Assembly: GCA_965214585.1 (NCBI GenBank) | Contig: OZ243957.1 | Span: 1,364,001 to 1,428,000 of the forward strand | Length of the DNA stretch: 64,000 nucleotides | DNA from: JAHCHG01 sp965214585 | Lineage (GTDB): Bacteria > Acidobacteriota > Blastocatellia > Pyrinomonadales > Pyrinomonadaceae | Reading direction: 5' to 3' | Shown: one piece after another, positions 33,422 through 42,012 of the stretch | How positions within the stretch are numbered: position 1 is the stretch's first letter | How the letters are laid out: every line of letters begins with the position of its first letter | Translations under genes and position numbers: made by a program | Notes under the pieces: generated by a model | What the model saw: the letters and a program-made list of their open reading frames with translations, nothing else | Told to the model about the DNA's origin: nothing | Databases searched by the model: none

Positions 33422-34336
33422 TTATTTTATATTCGGCGGCTGCGCCGTTTTTGTGCGAACTGTTATTCCTTCGTCGGCAATTAAAAAGACGCGTCTTGAA
33501 TCGTAAGACGAAAAGTTGGTCGGAGTGTAGGAAAGCAGATAGCGGTTTTTGCGAAGTTCGTCGCAGATAAATTTTGCGGCACTTTGCGCTTCGTCAATCG
33601 AAAAGGCTTTGCCGCCCGTGCCTTCGGTTAGTTTGTCAATTACTTTTCCGGCTTTCGGGCTGTTGCGCCGATACGCGCCGCCTGTCCGGTCTGGAGCTTG
33701 CAGCGCGTAGAGAGTTATATTTTGGTTTTGCAGTTTTGCCAGAACCTTGTCAAAAGTCGTCGTGCTGCCTCTGTCGAGTCCGTCGCCGATGACGACGATT
33801 GCGGTTTTGCGCGTTCCCGGCATCAGCGGAACTAAAATCTGATCGGCAGCGGCATCGAGCGCGTCGAAAAGATACGGATTTCCTTCTTTGCGGAAAGTAT
33901 CGAGCGAGGTTTTGAGTTTTTCCGCGTCGTCCGTCCATTCCTGTATAATTTCCGCCTTCGTGTCGTAACCGATAACAAAAAGCTGGTCGCCGTCAAAAAT
34001 TTCGTAAGCAAATTCCATTGTCGCCTTTTTCATTTTTTCCAGATCGGCGGGAACTGTTTTCGAGTTGTCAATAATCAAAACGATTCGCGCGGGCGACGGA
34101 TCATAACTGAAATTTTTTATCTTCTGCTCGAAACCGTTTTCATAGAGATACAAATTTTCGGTTTTTATCGGAGCGTCCGAACCGTCCGTTCGGTGCGCGA
34201 CAACGCTGATAATCGAGCCTTCGACGTTTGCCGTATTTCTCTGGCTGTGTCCCGATTGAGCGCAGACGTAAACTGCGAAAAGCGCAACGCATAAAAGCGC
34301 GTGCAAAATGTTTTTAACCGAAAATCTCATTCTCAA
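33422..34336 (-). CDS. VWFA-related acidobacterial-type secreted protein
   Basis: 304 residues with a signal peptide (NILHALLCVALFAVYVCAQ). The VWA fold shows IVLIIDNSKTVPADLEKMKK (MIDAS DxS form), FVIGYDTKAEI and AIVVIGDGLDRGS. The preceding LYLYENGFEQKIKNFSYD is the typical lead-in of the VWFA-related acidobacterial domain. GAGG lies before the ATG. It is probably an exported binding protein. The FmdB gene is 4 bases upstream and likely co-transcribed. Confidence 0.88.
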   Translation of the reverse strand: MRMRFSVKNILHALLCVALFAVYVCAQSGHSQRNTANVEGSIISVVAHRTDGSDAPIKTENLYLYENGFEQKIKNFSYDPSPARIVLIIDNSKTVPADLEKMKKATMEFAYEIFDGDQLFVIGYDTKAEIIQEWTDDAEKLKTSLDTFRKEGNPYLFDALDAAADQILVPLMPGTRKTAIVVIGDGLDRGSTTTFDKVLAKLQNQNITLYALQAPDRTGGAYRRNSPKAGKVIDKLTEGTGGKAFSIDEAQSAAKFICDELRKNRYLLSYTPTNFSSYDSRRVFLIADEGITVRTKTAQPPNIK

Positions 34337-34340
34337 ACCT

Positions 34341-34691
34341 CTATTCTTTTTTGGAATCCTTAACTTTTACCGAATCTTTTGAGTCGTCTTTTGTTTTCTT
34401 TGATGCACTTTCGCCGTTTGCGGTTGATTCGGCAATTGGAGTTTTTTCCGATTTATCCGTTTTTTTCGCATTTTCCCCCTTTTCGCTCTTTTCCGTTTCT
34501 TTTTCGGATTTTTTTCCGGCGTAATCGGTAACATACCAGCCCGCGCCTTTAAACTGAAAACCGGAAAGCGACCATTGCTTTTCAAGTTTTCCGCCGCATT
34601 CTTCGCATTTTTTCAGAGGCGCGTCCGAAACCTTCTGCATTTTTTCAACGTGCGAACCGCACTTTAAACATTTGTATTCGTATATTGGCAT
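34341..34691 (-). CDS. FmdB-family zinc ribbon protein
   Basis: 116 residues. MPIYEYKCLKCGSHVEKMQ then CEECGGKLEKQWSLSGF and FKGAGWYVTDY match FmdB regulatory-type proteins exactly in order. The C-terminal half is a lysine- and serine-rich tail longer than usual. The function of the family is not settled. Its stop is 4 bases from the VWA gene. Confidence 0.88.
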   Translation of the reverse strand: MPIYEYKCLKCGSHVEKMQKVSDAPLKKCEECGGKLEKQWSLSGFQFKGAGWYVTDYAGKKSEKETEKSEKGENAKKTDKSEKTPIAESTANGESASKKTKDDSKDSVKVKDSKKE

Positions 34692-34933
34692 AAATTTTTT
34701 TGTGAAAACTTTTTGATTATTCTAAAATTATAAAAACCGAAACCGTATAAAATCAACTTGGGATAAACTCTAAAATTTATTTACTTCCGACATTATCAAG
34801 AAACGCTCGATTATAAAAAAATCGGTAACGCGATTTTTGCTTGCAAGAAAGTGAAAACAATGCTAATCTCACTTGATTTCGAGTGGCACGGCTGCTCTGC
34901 ATTTCCTTAACAAATTATAAATTGGAGAATTAA

Positions 34934-35737
34934 ATGAAAAAAATTATATCTTTATCTCTGGCTTTGCTTTTAGCGCAGAGTGCCTTCTATTTTGCCGCGT
35001 TTCCGCCTGTCGTTTCGGCGCAAGCGCAGGAAACCCTGACCAATGCAAAAATTATTGATATGGTCAAAATCGGACTTTCGCAGCCCTTGATTATTGCAAA
35101 AATCAAAGCCTCAAAAGGAAATTATGACACTTCTACGACGGCTATCAAACAGCTAAAAGATGAAGGCGTAAGCGACGCGTTGATTTTAGCAATGCTGCAA
35201 AGCGGTTCAAGCGTCGGAAAGATTGATAATAATAATTCTTCAATGTCGAATGATTCAAATCAGGCAAGCGGCGAAAAAATAGTTTTGCAGGACGGAACTC
35301 CGATCAAACTGCGGGTTGGCAGAACAATGTCTTCAGCCGACGCGAAAACCGGCGAAACGGTTGATTTTGAAGTTTTAGAAGAAGTCAAAGTCGGCGATAA
35401 GATCGTTATTCCGCGCAACGGAGTGGCTCTCGGAACGGTAACTCGCGCTAAAGCAAAAGGAAGAATGGGAAAAGGCGGTAAACTGGACATCAATATAGAT
35501 TCCGTGCGGCTTGCCAACGGCGAAAAAGTTGCTTTGCGGGCAGTCAAAGAAACCAAAGGCAGCGGCAGCACAGGCGCGATGACAGGCGCAATCGTCGCTT
35601 CGAGCATTTTATTTTTCCCGGCTGCTCCGTTCTTTCTTCTGATGAAAGGAAAAGACATTACAATTCCGAAAGGAACGGAAATCACCGCTTACATCAATGG
35701 CGATATTTCGCTCGATTCGGATAAGTTTGATAAATAG
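34934..35737 (+). CDS. Secreted protein, acidobacterial type
   Basis: 267 residues with a signal peptide (LSLALLLAQSAFYFAAFPPV, cleavage near SAQA). First domain: TNAKIIDMVKIGLSQPLIIA, continuing KIKASKGNYDTS, then DEGVSDALILAML, a helical unit common in exported acidobacterial proteins. Second domain: DGTPIKLRVGRTMSSADAKT then GDKIVIPRNGVALGTVTRAK, strand-rich. A hydrophobic patch (SSILFFPAAPFFLLM) lies in the C-terminal region. GGAG lies before the ATG. Role unknown. Confidence 0.75.
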   Translation: MKKIISLSLALLLAQSAFYFAAFPPVVSAQAQETLTNAKIIDMVKIGLSQPLIIAKIKASKGNYDTSTTAIKQLKDEGVSDALILAMLQSGSSVGKIDNNNSSMSNDSNQASGEKIVLQDGTPIKLRVGRTMSSADAKTGETVDFEVLEEVKVGDKIVIPRNGVALGTVTRAKAKGRMGKGGKLDINIDSVRLANGEKVALRAVKETKGSGSTGAMTGAIVASSILFFPAAPFFLLMKGKDITIPKGTEITAYINGDISLDSDKFDK

Positions 35738-35822
35738 ACAACCGAATTTTGTTGGTTGAAAGATCAGTCGGTAATTAGAGAAATTGAAATTTATACTGTC
35801 TTTAAGGTGTAAATAAACTGAA

Positions 35823-36026
35823 ATGCCGAATCGTGAAAGAAAAAATATCCGCGCCGGTTTGAAGGTCGCAATCGTTCTGAAACAAGATCAGCGAACCGGA
35901 AAAAGAACCGTCGGAACGGTCAAGAATTTGCTGACAAATTCAAATTTTCATCCGCACGGAATAAAAGTGCGCTTAACCGACGGGCAAATCGGGCGCGTTC
36001 AGGAAATTTTGAGCGACGAAAGCTAA
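35823..36026 (+). CDS. ywbE: YwbE-family protein
   Basis: 67 residues: IRAGLKVAIVLKQDQRTGKR then GTVKNLLTNSNFHPHGIKVR and GQIGRVQEIL. This is the full YwbE (DUF2196) signature, an OB-like small protein of unknown role. Its last four bases overlap the end of the convergent PEP-synthase-like gene. Confidence 0.9.
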   Translation: MPNRERKNIRAGLKVAIVLKQDQRTGKRTVGTVKNLLTNSNFHPHGIKVRLTDGQIGRVQEILSDES

Positions 36027-37981
36027 TTGCTGATATACGGGCGCGATTGAAGTATGAAAATCTGCCCGTTTTTGTAGCCCCATTCGATGTCCTGTTCGCG
36101 CTTTCCGCCGAATGCGGTTTTGATCTGCTGTGCGACCTTGACCAAACTTCTGGCAACTTCGTCGCTTAAAACTCGTCTTTCGGTTGAGATCGGATCTTCC
36201 TTCAAGCCGCCTTTGTCGTCAAAACTCATTACGGTTTCCTGATTCGAGCGCGTTAAAATCTGGACGGCGTTCGATTTCGGGCTGTACAAAATCTGTTCGG
36301 GAATCGTTTCTTTTTTGCCTCCGTCCGAGTCGCCGACAACCTGCACGTTGTGTCCCCAGACCGCCGCGATGTAAACCGCGCCCTTGTTTTCATTATCGAA
36401 CGGGTCTTTTGTAATCATCACGCCGCCGTTCGTCATATCAACGCCGGTTTGAACTAAAACGCCCATATAAGTTCCGTTGTGATCCACAAAATTGCGTTCT
36501 CTGGCTTCATACGCCTCGAAATTCCAGAGCGAAGCCCAGACGCTTTTCACCGCTTCGATGATCTTTTCGTCTTCCTTGACATTTTTGACCGTCGTGTAAA
36601 GTCCCGCGCCGCTGAAATCGGGCAAATCTTCGGCGTTTGACGAACTGCGGACGAAAACGCCTTTTTTGCCCAAAACATTTTGCCATTTGTCAAGAATTTC
36701 TCGTTTCAGTTCGGCATCGAATTTTCCTTTTTGAATTTGAGCGCGAAATTCTTCCAGTTTTTCGCGCCGATAACGCGGATTGTGAACAAATTCGTGTTCG
36801 TAGCGCAAATCTTCTAAAACTTCGTCAAAACCGTTTGCTTTCATAAACTTATCATAAGAAGCAAACGGAATCGCAAAACCGTTCGGCACGACGACATTCG
36901 GAATTTTTCGATTTGTTACCTCGCCCAAATTCGCCGCTTTTGCGCCGTAAATTATGCTGTCGCCTTTTCTGATCTGTTGAAGCGTTTTAACTTGTTTTGC
37001 TTCCAGATTTGAAGGCGGTGCTTTGATGATTTTTCCCAATTCTTCCTGCTGCGCCTGATATTCGTCCAAAATTCTTTTGTCCGCCGGTTTGTAAGAATAA
37101 TCGGCGGCTTTCGTTTCAAATTTTATCCAGAAACCGTTGAGTTCTTTAAAAAGTTCGTCGGCATTTTTAATATAAGCGTTCGGAATTCCCCAACCTTTCG
37201 ACAAAATATTGATGTGCGTCAGCGGCGAAGTCGGTTTCGTCAAAATAATTCCCGCAACGGGCGGCAGATTGACCGGAACTTCGTTCAACACCAAAATTTC
37301 GTTGTAGCCGATCTCAACCGTATCGTCAATCTTATCAATAATATGAACGCGCCCGATTCCCGTCGCCATATTCAGCGGCAGATATTCTTGATTTTTCGAG
37401 ATTTCATCCGAAGTAATTCTTTTGATCGGCATTTCCGCCGTCAGTTCGTCGTGCCTGATCGAATTCGGTTTAAATGCGACGGCTTCAAAAAACGTCTTGT
37501 TGATAACGTCATACGTCGTTTTTATCTGATCGGCGGGAATCAGATCGCCGTCCCAAAACTCAAACGTAAATTTCCCGACGGGTTTTTGAAAAGCAATCGT
37601 GCCGACGATAAAACGCCGATTTTCCTTGATATAAATGTCTTCAAATAAATTCTGCCCTTTTAGAACGAGATAATTTCCGATCAGAAAATCTTTGTGAAAA
37701 CGATACTTTTGCGAATTAACGTAATAAATTTTGTTCTTGTTTTTGCGGTCAATAACGAACATCGCGTGCGGCAAAACATACGGCGTATCTTGATTATAAA
37801 CCCGCGCCATTTGGTCAAAATCCTCGCGCGATTCAATCTCAGGCAAAAAGCGTTTGGCGGAATCCGGCTTTTTCGACATCGCGCCTTTCGGCTCACGAGT
37901 CGGCGAAGGCTTGCGCGTCATCTGCGCGAAAGTCGAAAACGCGAAACTCAAAATTACTAAAATTAAACTAATTTTTCTCAT
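36023..37981 (-). CDS. Exported PEP-synthase-like protein (His domain plus ATP-grasp domain)
   Basis: 652 residues. It begins with a signal peptide (KISLILVILSFAFSTFAQ). After a family-unknown region come SPLTHINILSKGWGIPNAYI, the swivelling phosphohistidine domain with H256, and then the pyruvate/water-dikinase ATP-binding domain (IYGAKAANLGEV, VFVRSSSNAEDLPDFSGAGL, GVLVQTGVDMTNGG, DIEWGYKNGQIFILQSRPYI). The order His-then-ATP is reversed from PEP synthase, and the PEP/pyruvate barrel is absent. The signal peptide is odd because ATP is cytoplasmic. Confidence 0.8.
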   Translation of the reverse strand: MRKISLILVILSFAFSTFAQMTRKPSPTREPKGAMSKKPDSAKRFLPEIESREDFDQMARVYNQDTPYVLPHAMFVIDRKNKNKIYYVNSQKYRFHKDFLIGNYLVLKGQNLFEDIYIKENRRFIVGTIAFQKPVGKFTFEFWDGDLIPADQIKTTYDVINKTFFEAVAFKPNSIRHDELTAEMPIKRITSDEISKNQEYLPLNMATGIGRVHIIDKIDDTVEIGYNEILVLNEVPVNLPPVAGIILTKPTSPLTHINILSKGWGIPNAYIKNADELFKELNGFWIKFETKAADYSYKPADKRILDEYQAQQEELGKIIKAPPSNLEAKQVKTLQQIRKGDSIIYGAKAANLGEVTNRKIPNVVVPNGFAIPFASYDKFMKANGFDEVLEDLRYEHEFVHNPRYRREKLEEFRAQIQKGKFDAELKREILDKWQNVLGKKGVFVRSSSNAEDLPDFSGAGLYTTVKNVKEDEKIIEAVKSVWASLWNFEAYEARERNFVDHNGTYMGVLVQTGVDMTNGGVMITKDPFDNENKGAVYIAAVWGHNVQVVGDSDGGKKETIPEQILYSPKSNAVQILTRSNQETVMSFDDKGGLKEDPISTERRVLSDEVARSLVKVAQQIKTAFGGKREQDIEWGYKNGQIFILQSRPYISN

Positions 37982-38075
37982 TATCTTTCCTTAAAATATT
38001 ACAATTCCAAAATTTGGGACATCATTTTTCCGAGATTTCTGATTCAGGTTTTTTACCGCAGACTTAATTTCAGAG

Positions 38076-38214
38076 AGGCGGAAACCCGACAGTTATGGAG
38101 GGTGCTGTTCACAACTCAAAAAGTTTATGGATAATCAGGTTTTTTAACAAATTTTTTGAAAATTAACAAACTTCTAATCAATCAGCACCCTCCATAACTG
38201 TCGGGTTTCTGCCT
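38076..38214. repeat. GGCGGAAACCCG-family palindrome, copy 3
   Basis: A left arm of 32 bases at 38076-38107 (AGGCGGAAACCCGACAGTTA and on) is answered at 38183-38214 with one mismatch; the loop is AT-rich. The same arms occur at 41011-41149 and, less perfectly, in the 137-bp twins. Confidence 0.85.
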
Positions 38215-38246
38215 TTGTTCATTTCAAATGTGATTGTATTTGCCAT
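38178..38246 (-). pseudogene. Gene remnant cut by a palindromic repeat
   Basis: On the minus strand GGAGGAG stands before ATG at 38246, and the frame reads MANTITFEMNKG, then enters the repeat arm (RNPTVMEGAD) and stops. A strong ribosome site with a 22-codon frame half made of repeat suggests an older gene truncated by the repeat. Immediately upstream a start-less frame (38254-38392) reads QRRLKNRLPVINVSKKKREI, then YGKLAYDVESEE and stop, which could be a further fragment. Low confidence. Confidence 0.35.
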
Positions 38247-38392
38247 TTTTTTACTCCTCCGATTCAACATCATAAGCTAATTTGCCGTAAATTTCACGCT
38301 TTTTCTTGGAAACATTTATTACCGGCAGACGATTTTTCAAACGACGCTGTGCAAAACTCTGATGAGATTTATTAAAAGGGATTTGTCCGCTT

Positions 38393-39694
38393 TTATCGCT
38401 TTAAGACGGTTTCAATTGCGTCGCAAGCCATTTTTGTTCCGTGTTCCGCTTTGACAATTTTTCCCGCTTCGATTGCGTTTTCTTTGTAAGACGGATTTTC
38501 GAGAAGCTGCGCGATCTCGTTTGCCGCGTTTTCAGCGTTGTAATCATCGCGCCTGATGACACGCGCCACGCCTAAACGCTCGCAACGCCAAGCGTTATCG
38601 GGTTGATCGTGCGAAAAAGGCATTATCAAATGCGGAACTTGTCCGCGCAGAACTTGTGCCGTCGTGCCGACTCCGCCTTGATGAACGACGCACGCGGCAC
38701 GGGGAAAAAGCTGCGAAAACGGCGCGTAATCGAAACCGACGATGTTTTCGTCCAAATTTTCGGGCGGTTCGTTAAAAATTCCGTATAAAATGACGGCGCG
38801 GCGATTCAAGATTTTCGCCGCTTCGATGCTCTGCTCGAAAAAATCACGCGCGTCCATTACGGCGGCACTTCCCAAAGTAAAAACAATCGGCGCGTCGCCG
38901 TTTTCCAAAAATTCTTCCAGTTTTTCGGGCATCGCGCCCAAATCTTTCTGCCCGTCGTAAAAACAAAATCCCGTCTGCAAAGTCGGGCGATGCCAATCGG
39001 GTTGCGGTTTTCCCAAGACTTTGGAAAACATCGCCAGATGTAGCAGATCGGAATATTTGTCATTAAAAATCGGATCGTGTTTCGGGTTTAAACCGATTTC
39101 GCGGCGAAATTTTTTGTAAGGAATATACCAGTTTTTAATTGTTCCGCGCACGAATGAGAACAGAAATTTGTGAAAATTAACGCCGAGAAAACGCAGATTT
39201 TTGAGCCATTCGGCATTTGGAAAAACGCCCGGATCGTGCGCCGAAAAAAGCGAAAGCGGCGCGAGCGATGTCGTGATCCATTTGATCTTCGTTTTCTCGA
39301 CAACTGACGGCGCGGCGTAAACGACTTCGCCTGAGATGAGAGCGTCTGCACCTTCGACAGCCGCCGTCAAATCTTCATACATCGGCTTCAAATTCGGCAT
39401 TAAAATTTCTAAAACGAGCCGTTCCGTTCCCTTTTTCGCGTCCATCATACGCTTTGCAAGTTCTCTGTCTTCGGGATCAAAAGCAGGACGCAAAGGATGA
39501 AATTCAAAACCGAGTGCGTCAATTTTCTCGCGGTAAACTTCGAGCGAATTTATAACAATTTCGTGTCCGCGCCCGCGCAGTTCAATTGCCAGCGCAAGCA
39601 TCGGATGAAGATCGCCGAGCGAACCGTAAGCGGCGATGACGATTTTCTTAAAATCTTTGTTTGCAGAGTTCAGGTGTTTATTCTCAGAGTTCAT
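38393..39694 (-). CDS. Glycosyltransferase, UGT/GT1 type
   Basis: 433 residues. The N-terminal IVIAAYGSLGDLHPMLALAI and the C-terminal CVVHQGGVGTTAQVLRGQ, then PHLIMPFSHDQPDNAWRCE are the GT-B fold signatures of the sterol/flavonoid/rhamnosyl glycosyltransferase group. IVFTLGSAAVMDARDFF precedes the donor-binding region. It transfers sugar to a lipid- or polyketide-like acceptor. It overlaps the small membrane gene upstream by four bases. Confidence 0.88.
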   Translation of the reverse strand: MNSENKHLNSANKDFKKIVIAAYGSLGDLHPMLALAIELRGRGHEIVINSLEVYREKIDALGFEFHPLRPAFDPEDRELAKRMMDAKKGTERLVLEILMPNLKPMYEDLTAAVEGADALISGEVVYAAPSVVEKTKIKWITTSLAPLSLFSAHDPGVFPNAEWLKNLRFLGVNFHKFLFSFVRGTIKNWYIPYKKFRREIGLNPKHDPIFNDKYSDLLHLAMFSKVLGKPQPDWHRPTLQTGFCFYDGQKDLGAMPEKLEEFLENGDAPIVFTLGSAAVMDARDFFEQSIEAAKILNRRAVILYGIFNEPPENLDENIVGFDYAPFSQLFPRAACVVHQGGVGTTAQVLRGQVPHLIMPFSHDQPDNAWRCERLGVARVIRRDDYNAENAANEIAQLLENPSYKENAIEAGKIVKAEHGTKMACDAIETVLKR

Positions 39695-39978
39695 TGCTTG
39701 TAAAAATTATCCGAGCGTATTTCTTCTATTTCGACATCAGCGGGTTCTTTCCATTCTTCCAATTTGTGAAATTTTTCGTCATTCAATCGGTTTTGTTCTT
39801 CCAGAATTTCCCTGTTTCCTTCCTCGACTCTGATTTTGGTTTGAAAACGAATATTTAAAAAAAACGCCACCGCGCCGAAAACCGCAGCGATAAACGCGCC
39901 GTCGCCGTTGCCCTGCCACAAAAAAAACGCGGCGACTCCGATCAGAATCACCGCCAGAATTTGAAAAAATTTATCCAT
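39691..39978 (-). CDS. Small membrane protein
   Basis: 95 residues with two membrane segments (FFQILAVILIGVAAFFLW and GAFIAAVFGAVAFFL) and a charged C-terminus predicted as coiled coil (REILEEQNRLNDEKFHKLEE). The stop and the next start share ATGA, so it is coupled to the glycosyltransferase. It is probably a partner or anchor. No family was recognised. Confidence 0.7.
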   Translation of the reverse strand: MDKFFQILAVILIGVAAFFLWQGNGDGAFIAAVFGAVAFFLNIRFQTKIRVEEGNREILEEQNRLNDEKFHKLEEWKEPADVEIEEIRSDNFYKQ

Positions 39979-39980
39979 TT

Positions 39981-40955
39981 TTATTCTTCTCTTATTTCTT
40001 CACGAACAATTTGCGCCGCCATTTTGCGTTTTTTATGCTTTCTCCAAAAGTATCGCAAAAGAAGATAGATTGGTAAAACGACGAGCAGCAAAAATGGCAG
40101 AATCGCAATTAAAACGGTAACGAAACCCAGAACAAAACTCAACGCGCCATCAAAACCCGTAGCGATTGAATCGGTCAAACGATAGAAAAATCCTTTTGAA
40201 TTGCCCGCAATCGCTCTGGGAGTTTGGATAGTGATGTTTATCGTCGAAAGGCTCGCCTGATTTTCCAGAAAACGCTTTCTGCCTTCGATCTGCTCGATCT
40301 CGCCGCGCACATTGGCAAGTTCGCGCTGAACATTGAGCGCGTCTTCAACCGAATTTGAACGCTTCATTATCTCGATAAACTGCTGTTCGAGTGCTTTTTT
40401 CGCTTTCAAACGCGCTTCGATGTCAATAAATTCTTCGGTCACGTCCTGCCCTTTGACGGTTTCGACGATCACGCGGCTCGCCGTCTTGCGAATTTCGCTT
40501 AAAGACTGTTCAAATTTCCCCGCCGGAACGCGAATCGTCAAAGAGATCGTATCCGTTTCCGCAACCGAAAGATCGCTGCTCCGCTTTTGCGATTCAACCA
40601 CAAAACCGCCAAATTGATTGGCAATTTCGCCGATCTTCCGCTGCGCTTCGTCGGGTTTGTCAGCTTCCAACTGCAATTCCGCATTCCGAATAATTTTGCG
40701 CTCAGACGGTTTTGCCGCTTCGGTTTGACTTTGATCGGCAGTTTCGAGCGAAACTTGATTTTGCGCGGGCAGTTGACCTTTTGATGAATCGCTTTTTGTT
40801 GCGCCGTCATCTTTATCTTGTAACGTAGTTATTTCCGCTTCGTCGCTCGGCATTGACGAATTTTGCATTTCGCTCGAAACAGAATCGGAACTCGCACACG
40901 CCGCAAAAAATATCGGAAACAAAAGTAAAACAGCAAAAAAATTAGCTTTTCTCAT
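39981..40955 (-). CDS. DUF4349 lipoprotein
   Basis: 324 residues. The ATG at 40955 has GGAG 7 bases before it and opens a lipoprotein signal (FFAVLLLFPIFFAACASS, C20). A low-complexity linker follows. Then the DUF4349 core: SERKIIRNAELQLEADKPDE, IANQFGGFVVESQKRSS, TIRVPAGKFEQSLSEIRK, a coiled coil of ARLKAKKALEQQFIEIMKRS and a C-terminal membrane span before a basic tail. Upstream in-frame extension runs into a repeat and is rejected. Confidence 0.85.
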   Translation of the reverse strand: MRKANFFAVLLLFPIFFAACASSDSVSSEMQNSSMPSDEAEITTLQDKDDGATKSDSSKGQLPAQNQVSLETADQSQTEAAKPSERKIIRNAELQLEADKPDEAQRKIGEIANQFGGFVVESQKRSSDLSVAETDTISLTIRVPAGKFEQSLSEIRKTASRVIVETVKGQDVTEEFIDIEARLKAKKALEQQFIEIMKRSNSVEDALNVQRELANVRGEIEQIEGRKRFLENQASLSTINITIQTPRAIAGNSKGFFYRLTDSIATGFDGALSFVLGFVTVLIAILPFLLLVVLPIYLLLRYFWRKHKKRKMAAQIVREEIREE

Positions 40956-41010
40956 AATTTTTCTCCTAAACTTAGAGAACGGTCTATACGAAAAAAATTG
41001 CATAAATAAA

Positions 41011-41149
41011 GGCGGAAACCCGACAGTTATGGAGGGTGCTTTTATAAATCGAGAAGTTTTACAGATAAACAGCATTCTCAATAAATTTTTTAAAAAATAC
41101 ACAATATTCCAAATCAAACAGCACCCTCCATAACTGTCGGGTTTCCGCC
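41011..41149. repeat. GGCGGAAACCCG-family palindrome, copy 4
   Basis: Perfect 30-base arms: GGCGGAAACCCGACAGTTAT (to 41040) and the complement at 41120-41149 ending CGGGTTTCCGCC. It is located between the DUF4126 and DUF4349 genes. Confidence 0.88.
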
Positions 41150-41166
41150 TATGCTGTTAGGCAAAT

Positions 41167-41793
41167 CTAACCCGCTTTTCGCGCCACTTCCTTTAAACTG
41201 TCGCCGCCGAAAAGTGCGCGGATTCCGCGAAATAAACGCCTGATCGCGCGAAAGATTTTCGGGAAAAACCACACGAAAAAGATGAAAAATATAACTAACG
41301 CAATTGCAATCAAAACGGGCGCGACGACGGCGAGAATCGTTCCGAGAAAGGCGATAATGTCTTCGACGATTGAAAGCGTCCAATTTGAAACGGGTTCGGG
41401 CGAAAGGTTCGCACCGGCGCGAAGCGCGGCTTTTGTTCCGTGCGAAGAAAGCGCGAGTCCGCCGCCGAGCAGAGTTGCGACGATCATCACGGAAGTATCC
41501 ATTTCGCTGACCGCCGCGAGCGCGACAACCGCGCCCGCCGGAACTCTGACAAATGTGTGAACGACATCCCAAACGCTGTCAACATACGGCACTTTGTCGG
41601 CGACGAATTCGATCAGATAAAGCCCGCCCGCAAAACCGATGATCCACCAATTATCGAGAACGTCCAAACCGCCCGGCAAACGACTTAAACCGAATTTTTG
41701 AAGCAGTCCCAAAACCGTGACGGTCGCATAAAGATTGATGCCCGAAGTCCACGCCGAGCCGAGTGCCAAAGTTAATGTCGAAAACCAATCCAT
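41167..41793 (-). CDS. DUF4126 membrane protein
   Basis: 208 residues. LALGSAWTSGINLYATVTVL, GLLQKFGLSRLPGGLDVLDN, EFVADKVPYVDSVWDVVHTF and GATLLGGGLALSSHGTKAAL-like text are the DUF4126 signature, with four or more membrane segments. Function unknown. AGGAG precedes the ATG (CAGGAGGAATC). Confidence 0.9.
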   Translation of the reverse strand: MDWFSTLTLALGSAWTSGINLYATVTVLGLLQKFGLSRLPGGLDVLDNWWIIGFAGGLYLIEFVADKVPYVDSVWDVVHTFVRVPAGAVVALAAVSEMDTSVMIVATLLGGGLALSSHGTKAALRAGANLSPEPVSNWTLSIVEDIIAFLGTILAVVAPVLIAIALVIFFIFFVWFFPKIFRAIRRLFRGIRALFGGDSLKEVARKAG

Positions 41794-41828
41794 TTGAGAT
41801 TCCTCCTGTTTCGGAAAATTTATAAGAA

Positions 41829-41955
41829 TTAACCACGAAAAAACACGAAGGTTTCACGAAGGAAATTGTTACATCCATAGTAATAAGAAATTAGCATTTG
41901 TTTTCTAAATTTCTTCATCTTACCTTTGTGTTTTCTTTGTGTGCCTTCGTGGTTG
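41829..41955. repeat. Palindromic repeat, ACCACGAAG family, copy 2
   Basis: TTAACCACGAAAAAACACGA is answered by CCTTCGTGGTT at the right; the arms are less perfect than in copy 1. It lies right next to the displaced NtrC 3' end (41964-42009). Confidence 0.7.
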
Positions 41956-41963
41956 ATTTCTTA

Positions 41964-42009
41964 TTTACGATTCTTCCTCTTTCGTTTCTTCACCGTTGCG
42001 TTTGACGTT
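41964..42009 (-). repeat. Outer direct repeat: displaced copy of the NtrC-type gene's 3' end
   Basis: These 46 bases match 42755-42800 at about 38 positions; the first 18 (TTTACGATTCTTCCTCTT) are identical. On the minus strand they read NVKRNGEETKEEES and stop, against GIKRDVDETEEEES and stop at the end of the NtrC-type regulator. They lie just beyond the xisI stop codon and have no start of their own. They are best explained as the former end of the regulator gene, left behind when xisHI entered. Confidence 0.75.
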
Positions 42010-42012
42010 GTA

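Noticed and set aside
34884..34901. TGGCAC followed by TGC as a sigma-54 promoter before the secreted protein at 34934
   Set aside because: The spacing between GG and GC is 12 bases rather than 10, so the -24/-12 rule is not met.
40956..41117. Longer start for the DUF4349 lipoprotein gene
   Set aside because: The extension is read through a palindromic repeat and would bury the lipoprotein signal; GGAG serves the ATG at 40955.
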